Notes under the pieces: generated by a model
Seen by the model: only the letters and a program-made list of their open reading frames with translations
The model's database searches: none
What the model was told of the DNA's origin: nothing
Source of the DNA: Chloroflexota bacterium
Lineage (GTDB): Bacteria; Chloroflexota; Anaerolineae; Anaerolineales; Villigracilaceae
Reading direction: 5' to 3'
NCBI GenBank assembly: GCA_021796155.1
Contig: JAJYOO010000003.1
Span: 1 to 25,506 of the forward strand
DNA: 25,506 bases
Shown: positions 15,075 to 21,864 of the stretch, one piece after another
Position numbering within the stretch: position 1 is the stretch's first letter
Layout of the letters: the number at the start of each line of letters is the position of its first letter
Program-made: the position numbers and the translations under genes

Positions 15075-15557
15075 TCAACCCTGAAAACCTTTGCGGACGC
15101 GTCGCCATGTATCTTCGAGCGTTTCAGGCAGTACGCGCGTCTCTGCCAGCGACGACATAAAATTCGTATCGCCGACCCAGCGCGGCACGATGTGAATGTG
15201 AACATGTTCCTTCACGCCCGCGCCCGCGGCTTCGCCGATGTTCACACCGACATTGAATGATTTTGTATTATAGATTTTTCTTAGCACCGTCGTCGCACGC
15301 GAAGTCAATTCCATCATTTCGGCGCGCGTCGCAGAATCAAGTTCTTCGAGATTGGGCTTGTGCTGAAACGGAACGACCATCAAATGTCCGCTCGTGTATG
15401 GATAACGATTCAGAATCACAAACGCCAGCTTGCCGCGCAGGGCGATCAAATTTTCTGGGCCGTCTTCTTTTTTCTGGACGTTGCAAAAAACACAGCCATC
15501 TTCTTTTCCGGAATTTTCAATGTATGCCATACGCCACGGGGACCAAAGATGTTTCAT
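15075..15557 (-). CDS. HIT family hydrolase (Ap4A hydrolase/phosphorylase-like)
   Basis: The 160-aa protein carries the histidine triad HVHIHIVPRW (His118, 120, 122) with the usual upstream NVGVNIGEAAGAGVKEH. It starts MKHLWSPWRMAYIEN and has a CVFC pair (Cys22, Cys25) that together with a downstream His probably binds zinc, as in the group of bacterial HIT proteins close to Ap4A phosphorylase. It hydrolyses or phosphorolyses a nucleotide-phosphate bond, commonly in dinucleoside polyphosphates; the exact substrate is not set by the sequence. ATG 15557 lacks a strong Shine-Dalgarno. The gene diverges from xseA. Confidence 0.9.
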   Translation of the reverse strand: MKHLWSPWRMAYIENSGKEDGCVFCNVQKKEDGPENLIALRGKLAFVILNRYPYTSGHLMVVPFQHKPNLEELDSATRAEMMELTSRATTVLRKIYNTKSFNVGVNIGEAAGAGVKEHVHIHIVPRWVGDTNFMSSLAETRVLPETLEDTWRRVRKGFQG

Positions 15558-15589
15558 AGGATTGTTGAATTCTAGCAGATTTTTGATAA

Positions 15590-15615
15590 GTAGGTCACGT
15601 TTAAAACGTGACTAC
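15590..15615. repeat. Palindrome GTAGGTCACGTTT/AAACGTGACTAC
   Basis: TCACGTTT (15595-15602) pairs perfectly with AAACGTGA (15604-15611), and the stem extends outward to GTAG/CTAC with one bulged base. It lies in the divergent gap between the HIT gene and xseA, upstream of the xseA promoter. It could be a regulator site or another short dispersed palindrome. Confidence 0.5.
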
Positions 15616-15623
15616 ATCTACAC

Positions 15624-15652
15624 TTGTAAGAGGACGCATCTTCGAGTATCCT
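15624..15652 (+). promoter_or_regulatory. Predicted leaderless promoter of xseA
   Basis: TTGTAA (15624-15629), a 17-base spacer and TATCCT (15647-15652) precede ATG 15660 by only 7 bases. Transcription would begin at or next to the start codon, which agrees with the missing Shine-Dalgarno. Confidence 0.45.
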
Positions 15653-15659
15653 CGCTTTG

Positions 15660-16871
15660 ATGCAGCCTTCATTGTTTGCTTCCGTTCAATGGACGGTTTC
15701 CTCGCTTACTAAATATATTCGCGATCAACTCGAGTCAGATCCAACGCTTCAGGATGTTTGGGTGGAAGGAGAGATTTCGAATCTCTCGCGTCCCGCATCG
15801 GGGCATGTTTATTTCACATTGAAGGATGCGGGCGCGTCACTTCGTAGCGTGATGTGGAAAACGTCTGCGATGCGTTTGAATCTCGCACTCCAGGATGGGA
15901 TGGCGGTCGCGGCGCATGGAAAGATTGGCGTCTACGAAGTCGGCGGACAGTACCAGCTTTACGCCGATCAAATCCGACCGGTGGGTGAGGGCGCGTTATA
16001 TCAAGAATTTCTGCGACTGAAAGCTTTGCTCGAATCCGAAGGCTTGTTTGATCCCGAACGCAAACGTCCCATTCCAGAATTTCCAAAACGCATCGGCATC
16101 GTGACGTCCGCGACCGGCGCGGCGATTCGCGATATGCTCAATACCATCCGGCGACGATTGCCATTAGTCGAAGTGATCCTTGCCCCAGCGCCGGTTCAAG
16201 GCGATGACGCACCGCCCAAAATAGTTGAAGCAATTCAATCGCTAAACCAGCTCAAGCCACAACCGGATGTGATTCTTCTTGCGCGCGGCGGCGGCTCGAT
16301 TGAAGATTTGTGGGCGTTCAATGATGAACGTGTCGTGCGCGCGGTTGCTTCATCGGAAGTCCCGATTATCTGCGGCGTGGGCCACGAGACGGATTTTACG
16401 TTGTCCGATTTTGCGGCCGATTTACGCGCACCAACTCCGACCGCGGCAGCGGAACTGGCAACACAAACGACAACGCTCGATCTTTCTACAACTCTGCAAT
16501 CTTTCAGCGAAAATCTTTCTTCTTTCATTTTTAATTTGCTTGATAATCGAAAGAATGATCTTGTATCTCTTTCTTCTGGTTTGAAATTCTTTTCACCTGC
16601 GCGTCGAATTCAATCTGATCGTCAGCGGCTAGACGAGCTTGCCCATCGCGTTGGCGCGGGAGAAGCTTATCGGCTTGCGCTCGAAACGAGTCGGCTCGCA
16701 GGGTTGGGCAAACGTCTCGAGGCGCTGAATCCGCTTCAAGTCCTGGCGAGAGGCTATGCGGTCGTCACGCGTCAAAAAGATGGCGCGCTCGTCCGCAAAG
16801 TCGCACAAGCTAAGGATGGGATTCGCGTGCGCGTGTCAGATGGCGAGTTCGATGCGGAAGTCAAAAAGTAA
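15660..16871 (+). CDS. xseA: Exodeoxyribonuclease VII large subunit
   Basis: The 403-aa protein has an N-terminal OB fold (WVEGEISNLSRPASGHVYFTLKD, about 34-56). The catalytic domain follows, with FPKRIGIVTSATGAAIRDMLNTIRRR (about 141-166), LARGGGSIEDLWAFNDERVVRA and PIICGVGHETDFTLSDFAADLRAPTPTAAAE. Coiled-coil helices and a C-terminal LNPLQVLARGYAVV segment complete the family layout. With XseB it degrades single-stranded DNA to acid-soluble oligonucleotides in both directions. The start is ATG 15660 (a TTG precedes it by one codon). The gene is 10 bases upstream of xseB, a standard operon. The length is slightly below the E. coli protein but normal for the family. Confidence 0.97.
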   Translation: MQPSLFASVQWTVSSLTKYIRDQLESDPTLQDVWVEGEISNLSRPASGHVYFTLKDAGASLRSVMWKTSAMRLNLALQDGMAVAAHGKIGVYEVGGQYQLYADQIRPVGEGALYQEFLRLKALLESEGLFDPERKRPIPEFPKRIGIVTSATGAAIRDMLNTIRRRLPLVEVILAPAPVQGDDAPPKIVEAIQSLNQLKPQPDVILLARGGGSIEDLWAFNDERVVRAVASSEVPIICGVGHETDFTLSDFAADLRAPTPTAAAELATQTTTLDLSTTLQSFSENLSSFIFNLLDNRKNDLVSLSSGLKFFSPARRIQSDRQRLDELAHRVGAGEAYRLALETSRLAGLGKRLEALNPLQVLARGYAVVTRQKDGALVRKVAQAKDGIRVRVSDGEFDAEVKK

Positions 16872-16881
16872 CGGAGTCATT

Positions 16882-17121
16882 ATGCCAAAATCTTCTTCTC
16901 CCAAACCAATTGAGGAACTAAATTATGAAGCGGCTTTCAAGGAATTGGAAATGGTTGTCGCCGCGCTCGAAAGCGAGCAGCGCTCGTTGGATGAATCCAT
17001 GTCGTTGTATGAACGCGGACAGGCGTTGGTCACGCGCTGCGCTGAGTTGCTTGATAAAGCCGAGTTGAAAGTAAAACAACTTTCGGGCGGCGAAGTGGTT
17101 GACTTCGAAGAGGAAGAATGA
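16882..17121 (+). CDS. xseB: Exodeoxyribonuclease VII small subunit
   Basis: The 79-aa protein is full length for XseB: helical core LNYEAAFKELEMVVAALES, then SLDESMSLYERGQALVTRCAELLDKAELKVKQL and an acidic tail (VVDFEEEE). It binds XseA to form exonuclease VII. The frame is open far upstream inside xseA, but ATG 16882 is preceded by GGAG and starts the family homology. It overlaps the next gene by four bases (ATGA at 17118-17121). Confidence 0.95.
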   Translation: MPKSSSPKPIEELNYEAAFKELEMVVAALESEQRSLDESMSLYERGQALVTRCAELLDKAELKVKQLSGGEVVDFEEEE

Positions 17122-17570
17122 ATCTTGGCGGATTACTTGTCAACCATGTTTTAATCGCAGCATTGATTTCCTGGTTCACCGCGCAAGTCATCAAAGTGCC
17201 AATTGAATATTTGCGTTCGCGGCGCTGGGTGTGGGGATTGCTTCTCACAACGGGCGGAATGCCGAGTTCGCATTCCGCATTGATTGTCGGCGCGACGAAC
17301 GCGGTTGGACTTTATATTGGTTATGACAGTCCGATATTTGCGCTGGGCGTTGCGATTACGATGATCGTCACATACGACGCGGCAGGCGTACGCCGACAGG
17401 CCGGCATGCACGCGGAACGAATCAATTATTTATTTGACGAATTGCTTAAAGGACATATTTGGGACGAAGATGAACTGAAGGAAATTTTGGGTCATACACC
17501 GCTGGAAGTGACCGGCGGAATCTTGTGGGGGATTTTAGTGACGACCATCGTTTGGTTGTTGTGGAAGTAG
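17118..17570 (+). CDS. DUF212 / divergent PAP2 family membrane protein (YuiD-like)
   Basis: The 150-aa protein has an N-terminal membrane helix (LVNHVLIAALISWFTAQVIK), GGMPSSHSALIVGATNAVGL with the PSSHS motif of the divergent PAP2 group (about 47-66), TYDAAGVRRQAGMHAE (about 85-100), and a C-terminal helix (GGILWGILVTTIVWLLW). Family members resemble acid phosphatase/vanadium haloperoxidase membrane enzymes; the substrate is unknown, perhaps a lipid phosphate. The start overlaps the xseB stop, so it is the third gene of the xseAB operon. A terminator follows. Confidence 0.93.
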   Translation: MNLGGLLVNHVLIAALISWFTAQVIKVPIEYLRSRRWVWGLLLTTGGMPSSHSALIVGATNAVGLYIGYDSPIFALGVAITMIVTYDAAGVRRQAGMHAERINYLFDELLKGHIWDEDELKEILGHTPLEVTGGILWGILVTTIVWLLWK

Positions 17571-17601
17571 ATTCCCCATCCACAGATTACGCCGATTGTG
17601 C

Positions 17602-17628
17602 GGCTTTATTTCTACGAGAAATAAAGCC
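17602..17628. terminator. Bidirectional terminator hairpin
   Basis: GGCTTTATTTCT (17602-17613) and AGAAATAAAGCC (17617-17628) form a perfect 12-bp stem with a 3-base loop, between the convergent DUF212 and murJ genes. Confidence 0.7.
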
Positions 17629-17637
17629 ACTTCGTTC

Positions 17638-17694
17638 CGCCTTCGACTTACTCTCCGAGTACGGTATCGCTCAGGGCGAGCTTTGAAGCGGGTC
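17638..17694. other. Possible REP-like sequence between convergent genes
   Basis: The stretch contains CCTTCGACTT (17641-17650, identical to the word at 8983-8992), TACTC-TCC-GAGTA, and TCGC-TCAGG-GCGA small hairpins. It codes for nothing visible. It may be a degenerate copy of the same kind of dispersed palindrome seen upstream of the MFS gene. Confidence 0.35.
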
Positions 17695-17699
17695 GCCGT

Positions 17700-19280
17700 T
17701 TAATTGGCTCGCTTCAATCTTCGAGTGATTCCATTATATAAAGCAAATAACTCCGGGACTTTCATCACCCAAATCGCAAATGCATAAACAATCGTCCCGA
17801 GGGCCACGCCGCCTAATCCGATAATCCAAACCGAACCTTGCGCCTGCATCCAAATCACAATGATCAAACTCATCGCAAGTGTTCCCAACGCGGACTGACC
17901 GAAGCCGCGCAAAATATTCATTCCGTCAATGCCTTTTAATCGGCGGCGCATCAAGACAAATAATGCGCTCATTTCCAATGCCGTCGAAACGGAAAGGGCT
18001 AAGGCGAGTCCACCGTGTGGCATCCAGCCGATGCCTGCAAATAACGCCGAGAACGCAAAACTGAAAACGATGTTTAGACTCATTGCAATTGTCCCAACGA
18101 TGACCGGCGTACGCGTATCGTGCAACGCGTAAAATGCGCGCGAAAGAATCTCTACAACAGAATGTCCGACCAAACCGGCGGTGTACCAAAGCAAAGCCCA
18201 TGCAACCATATCTGTCGAATGCACATTGAATCGGCCGCGTTGGAATAATAGTGTGATGATCGGGCCACGCAACAAAATCAAGCCCAAAGTTGCTGGTACT
18301 GAAAGAAGCAGGACGCCGCGCAGTGTTGAAGCAAGTGAGTGACGCATTTCACTCAATTCACCGCGTGCCACTTGCGCGGAAAACGTCGGAAGTGCGGCGA
18401 TGGCAATTGCTTGAGCAATGGCGACTTCTGGCATCGTCATGATTTGGAACGCGTATGTTAATGACGATACCGATCCTTCCGGTTGTCCTGATGCGATGAT
18501 TGTGTTGATAAGAAAATTGATTTGCACGACCGCCACGCCGAGCAAGCGCGGACCCATCAATAATAAAACCTCGCGCGTGGCAGCGTTATCCAAGCCGAGT
18601 GTGAAATTAAATCGCCATTCAGGCAGGCGCAAGAGCTGCGGAAGTTGAATACCAATGTGAAGGAATGCTCCCAACACTGCACCCCAAGCCAGACCGTATA
18701 TTCCCATGGAAGGTACTAAGAAAATCAGTCCAATGATGTATCCGACCCAAAGCATGGTTGAAGCGAGCGCGGGGAGCAGGAATTTCTGATGTGCGTTAAG
18801 CGCACCCATCACGATTCCACTGACGCCAAAAACCGTCGGCGCGATCAGTAGGATGCGTAATAACGACGCGGTCAGTTCCTGTTTGGCTGGATTGAAATCC
18901 GGGGCGAGGATATATTGAACAACTTGAATGGAAAATATTGCGGAGAGCGCGCTGACCGCCGTCAGAACGAGGACAACCAAATTGGCGACAGCCGAGGCCA
19001 ACTTCCAGGACGAGATGCGATCTTCCCTTTCAAGGAATTCAGTAAAGACCGGAATGAATGAAGATGCCAGCGCACCGCCTGCGATCAAATTGAAAATTAA
19101 ATCTGGATAACGTGAGGCTGCTACAAACGCGTCGTAAGCGTCTCCTGTCCCGAACGCGCGAGAGATCAGAATTTGTCGTACCAATCCAACCAGATTGCTG
19201 AGCACAAATGCAAACATCACCGTCCCGGCTGCGCGGGCGATCTGGCGGTTGGCTGTCGAAACTGTTTGTACTTCGGTCAT
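17700..19280 (-). CDS. murJ: Lipid II flippase MurJ (MviN)
   Basis: The 526-aa protein is hydrophobic with about 14 membrane helices, as in the MurJ/MviN family of the MOP superfamily. Near the N-terminus it shows SNLVGLVRQILISRAFGTGDAYDAFVAASRYPDLIFNLIAGGALASSFIPVF, and later ILSRAFYALHDTRTPVIVG. It moves lipid II from the inner to the outer face of the membrane for peptidoglycan synthesis. The frame extends to 19331, but ATG 19280 begins the conserved region and lies 12 bases after a minus-strand TATAAT (19298-19293), so the leader would be only about 5 bases and the upstream start would precede transcription. Confidence 0.93.
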   Translation of the reverse strand: MTEVQTVSTANRQIARAAGTVMFAFVLSNLVGLVRQILISRAFGTGDAYDAFVAASRYPDLIFNLIAGGALASSFIPVFTEFLEREDRISSWKLASAVANLVVLVLTAVSALSAIFSIQVVQYILAPDFNPAKQELTASLLRILLIAPTVFGVSGIVMGALNAHQKFLLPALASTMLWVGYIIGLIFLVPSMGIYGLAWGAVLGAFLHIGIQLPQLLRLPEWRFNFTLGLDNAATREVLLLMGPRLLGVAVVQINFLINTIIASGQPEGSVSSLTYAFQIMTMPEVAIAQAIAIAALPTFSAQVARGELSEMRHSLASTLRGVLLLSVPATLGLILLRGPIITLLFQRGRFNVHSTDMVAWALLWYTAGLVGHSVVEILSRAFYALHDTRTPVIVGTIAMSLNIVFSFAFSALFAGIGWMPHGGLALALSVSTALEMSALFVLMRRRLKGIDGMNILRGFGQSALGTLAMSLIIVIWMQAQGSVWIIGLGGVALGTIVYAFAIWVMKVPELFALYNGITRRLKRAN

Positions 19281-19292
19281 GTGGGCGTGCGG

Positions 19293-19325
19293 ATTATAAC
19301 ATCCGCCAAGTGGAGCATGTATAAT
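19293..19325. promoter_or_regulatory. Divergent -10 boxes for murJ and the PLD lipoprotein
   Basis: A minus-strand TATAAT at 19298-19293 faces murJ (ATG 19280), and a plus-strand TATAAT at 19320-19325 faces the PLD gene (ATG 19344). The plus side has a normal short leader with AAGGAG at 19332-19337; the murJ side is nearly leaderless. The -35 regions are weak and must overlap between the two boxes. Confidence 0.5.
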
Positions 19326-19343
19326 CTCCACAAGGAGAATGCT

Positions 19344-20483
19344 ATGAAAAAATTTCTTAGTTTTATTTTTGCAATTTGTATTGTAACGCTTGCATGTAGT
19401 CTGTTCACAGGAACAGCCCCGCGATCTGCTGATGTTCCAGCAGATATTTCCCCAGTTACTGCAACAACTGCGCCATCAACCGCGGTTCCAGCACTTAAAG
19501 AAATTCCATTGCAGGTTGGTTATGGAGTCAGCGGTCCATGGTTTGAACTTTATTTTACCGATCCAACGAATCCTGCGACAAAACAAAAAGTCGGCGGCCC
19601 GGATGAGCCGCTGGTGACCGCGATCGATTCCGCTCGGCTCTCGGTGGATGGGGCCATCTACAGTCTCAGCTTGAAAAGTATTCGTGATGCGTTGATCCGC
19701 GCACACCGACGCGGCGTACAGGTCCGCGTTGTGATGGAGAGCGACAATATGGATCGCGCGGCTCCCCAAGCGTTGAAAGACGCCGGCATTCCTATGTTGG
19801 GTGATCGTCGCGAGGGGCTGATGCACAATAAGTTTGTTGTGATTGATCGTTCCGAAGTTTGGACCGGCTCGATGAATTTCACCGACACTGGAACGTACAG
19901 CGATAACAATAACCTGATGCTCATCCGCTCGACGAAAGTAGCCGAGGATTACACAACCGAATTTAACGAAATGTTTGTGGATGACAAATTCGGCACACAC
20001 GTTGTCGCGGCGACTCCGAATCCAACTGTGACGATTAACGGCACCCGGCTCGACATCTATTTCTCGCCTGATGACAACATCCAGCCCAAACTGGTGGATT
20101 TGCTGAACAACGCGCAATCGAGCATTTACTTCATGGCTTATTCGTTCACAGCGGATCCGTTGGGTGAGGTGATCCGTCAGAAAGCCGCGGCGGGAGTCAC
20201 CGTTGCGGGGGTGATGGAAACCGATCAAGTGAAATCCAACGTCGGGACTGAATTTGACTCGTTCCGCATAGCAGGATTGAACGTCAAACAGGATGGTAAT
20301 TCCGGTTTGATGCATCACAAAGTCATGATTATTGATAGTCAGATTGTGGTGATGGGGTCATATAATTTCACGGCCAGCGCTGAAGACACCAACGATGAGA
20401 ATCTGATCGTGATCTACAATCCAGAAATCGCCGGGCAATTCATGCAGGAATTCCAGCGAGTATATGCCTTCGCAAGCGAATAA
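19344..20483 (+). CDS. Phospholipase D-like lipoprotein with two HKD motifs
   Basis: The 379-aa protein begins MKKFLSFIFAICIVTLAC, a lipoprotein signal with lipobox TLAC (Cys18), followed by a Thr/Pro/Ala-rich linker. Two HKD motifs follow: MHNKFVVIDRSEVWTGSMNFT (His161, Lys163, Asp168) and MHHKVMIIDSQIVVMGSYNFT (His324, Lys326, Asp331), each with the GSxN companion. The full two-lobe PLD fold acts on phosphodiesters, as phospholipase, nuclease or transferase. The surface anchor suggests an extracellular lipid or DNA substrate, and the GS(M/Y)NFT form is common in Nuc/PLD-nuclease-like members. The start at 19344 is set by the Shine-Dalgarno AAGGAG and the signal peptide. Confidence 0.9.
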   Translation: MKKFLSFIFAICIVTLACSLFTGTAPRSADVPADISPVTATTAPSTAVPALKEIPLQVGYGVSGPWFELYFTDPTNPATKQKVGGPDEPLVTAIDSARLSVDGAIYSLSLKSIRDALIRAHRRGVQVRVVMESDNMDRAAPQALKDAGIPMLGDRREGLMHNKFVVIDRSEVWTGSMNFTDTGTYSDNNNLMLIRSTKVAEDYTTEFNEMFVDDKFGTHVVAATPNPTVTINGTRLDIYFSPDDNIQPKLVDLLNNAQSSIYFMAYSFTADPLGEVIRQKAAAGVTVAGVMETDQVKSNVGTEFDSFRIAGLNVKQDGNSGLMHHKVMIIDSQIVVMGSYNFTASAEDTNDENLIVIYNPEIAGQFMQEFQRVYAFASE

Positions 20484-20504
20484 TAGACTTTTCGTTCGTT
20501 TTTT

Positions 20505-20541
20505 TCTCTCTTCTGATATAAGAAAGTAACCAGAAGAGAGA
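20505..20541 (+). terminator. Hairpin downstream of the PLD gene
   Basis: TCTCTCTTCTG (20505-20515) and CAGAAGAGAGA (20531-20541) form a perfect 11-bp stem with a 15-base loop, followed by TTTCTT. It lies 21 bases after the PLD stop. Confidence 0.55.
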
Positions 20542-20628
20542 TTTCTTGTAGCCAACGCAAAACGTAACTTTCCATGGGCGGTTCCGACTTTAAATTATGG
20601 AAAGCGATATGTGGTTTGGAGTTAAGGA

Positions 20629-21198
20629 ATGAGTAGATTAAAGTTTAACGTTTTGCTTGTAGTGTTCGTACTGAGCGCCATAACCCTTAGCGCATGTGGA
20701 GGCGCTCTTAATGCCCAAGACGTCAAACCGAATGACGGGAAGCAAAGTGCGCAGATAAATACGGAACTGCCTGTAACCAAACAGCCTGAAACGGTTGTGA
20801 CTGCTGGGAACCCAGGAATGTCGGGAACAGGTAATGCTAATGAAGTTTTCGGCGTAGTGAGTGCGGTAGACGCTAGGAGCATTACCATCAAGGGTATGAG
20901 CTACGATTTCACGAATTCAAGCGTGACGCACGGAACGATCAAAGTTGGTGATACTGTGAATTTGACTTTCGGCAATTCCAATGGCACATTGATTGTGCGC
21001 GAGGTCAAAGTCGCCGCCGTGAATGGAGGCATGAGCGGCCAGATCAATAATGGCAATTCACAGGGAAGCGGAGTTCATATGTCTGGCACTCCAATCCCTG
21101 AAGTTAATACTTTTATGGCTGGCGGCGGAAGATCCCAAACATCTGGCGGCTCCGCATCTGGAAGTAGCAATGGTCGCGGCGTTGGCTCGGGCCACTGA
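20629..21198 (+). CDS. DUF5666-like lipoprotein
   Basis: The 189-aa protein has a lipoprotein signal ending ITLSAC (Cys23). Residues about 71-128 (NEVFGVVSAVDARSITIKG, then KVGDTVNLTFG and TLIVREVKV) look like a DUF5666 beta-domain, which occurs in cell-surface and anti-sigma proteins of many bacteria. The last 60 residues are Gly/Ser/Asn-rich and end GRGVGSGH. TAAGGA precedes ATG 20629. The next genes are an ECF sigma factor and its membrane anti-sigma protein, which carries the same kind of domain and a similar tail, so the lipoprotein is probably a target or an outside partner of that system. A hairpin separates it from the sigma gene. Confidence 0.75.
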   Translation: MSRLKFNVLLVVFVLSAITLSACGGALNAQDVKPNDGKQSAQINTELPVTKQPETVVTAGNPGMSGTGNANEVFGVVSAVDARSITIKGMSYDFTNSSVTHGTIKVGDTVNLTFGNSNGTLIVREVKVAAVNGGMSGQINNGNSQGSGVHMSGTPIPEVNTFMAGGGRSQTSGGSASGSSNGRGVGSGH

Positions 21199-21207
21199 CA
21201 TTACAAG

Positions 21208-21254
21208 CCCAACAGGTGTTGTCAATAAGGCACCTGTTGGGAGGATGGTATACT
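21208..21254 (+). promoter_or_regulatory. Hairpin followed by a -10 box upstream of the ECF gene
   Basis: CCCAACAGGTG (21208-21218) and CACCTGTTGGG (21231-21241) form a perfect 11-bp stem with a 12-base loop; it can end the lipoprotein transcript. A TATACT follows at 21249-21254, directly before the first possible sigma start codon. If it is a real -10, transcription would begin near 21261 and the GTG at 21259 could not be the start. Confidence 0.45.
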
Positions 21255-21258
21255 GGGT

Positions 21259-21864
21259 GTGAACATTCAACCTATGGCTTACTTTTACAGCCAGGGGACC
21301 GCCATACCCATGCAGAATTTCGATGAGCAACAAGCGCTGGATGGCCTGCGGGAATTAAACTCGCATGTTATTGGCGCAATTTACGATAAGTATTTTCCTG
21401 AAGTTTATCGCTATGTGCGCTATCGGCTGAGTGATGAGAAGGCTGCCGAGGACATTGCCAGCGATGTCTTTGTGCGTCTGCTGGAGGCTTCGCAAAAAGG
21501 GCATGGGCCACAATCCAACCTGAAAGCGTGGCTGCTTTCGACCGCTTCTCATATCATCGCCGATCAACTTCGACGTTCTTATCGCAGACCAACCGAATCA
21601 CTACCGGATAATTTGCTCGATATGGCGTCCATCCCACATGATGAGTTTGAGCGTCGCGAGCAGACACGCGAATTCCGGCGGGCATATGCTGAATTGACGC
21701 CAGAGCAGCAACATGTTTTGGCTTTGCGATTTGGTGAGGGATACACTTTAGAGGAAACAGCGACTGTATTGAAAAAGAATGTCAATGCAGTGAAGGCTCT
21801 CCAATTCCGTGCGTTGGCTGCCCTGCAACGCAATATTGGGGAGGTGGCAAATGAAAATGAATGA
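21259..21864 (+). CDS. ECF-type RNA polymerase sigma factor
   Basis: As drawn from GTG 21259 the product is 201 aa. Region 2 is YDKYFPEVYRYVRYRLSDEKAAEDIASDVFVRLLE and region 4 is LTPEQQHVLALRFGEGYTLEETATVLKKNVNAVKALQFRALAAL; no region 3 or long N-terminus is present, which defines an ECF factor. In-frame ATGs at 21274 (MAYFYSQG) and 21310 (MQNFDEQQ) are alternative starts; none has a clear Shine-Dalgarno, and a TATACT at 21249 makes 21274 or 21310 plausible. The end overlaps the next gene, whose product is a membrane protein with the layout of an anti-sigma factor, so the two form a classical sigma/anti-sigma pair. Confidence 0.9.
   Translation: MNIQPMAYFYSQGTAIPMQNFDEQQALDGLRELNSHVIGAIYDKYFPEVYRYVRYRLSDEKAAEDIASDVFVRLLEASQKGHGPQSNLKAWLLSTASHIIADQLRRSYRRPTESLPDNLLDMASIPHDEFERREQTREFRRAYAELTPEQQHVLALRFGEGYTLEETATVLKKNVNAVKALQFRALAALQRNIGEVANENE

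Noticed and set aside
19476..20318. 280-residue open frame opposite the PLD gene
   Set aside because: It is a mirror of the PLD gene, which has a signal peptide, two HKD motifs and a Shine-Dalgarno; the opposite frame has no recognisable domain.
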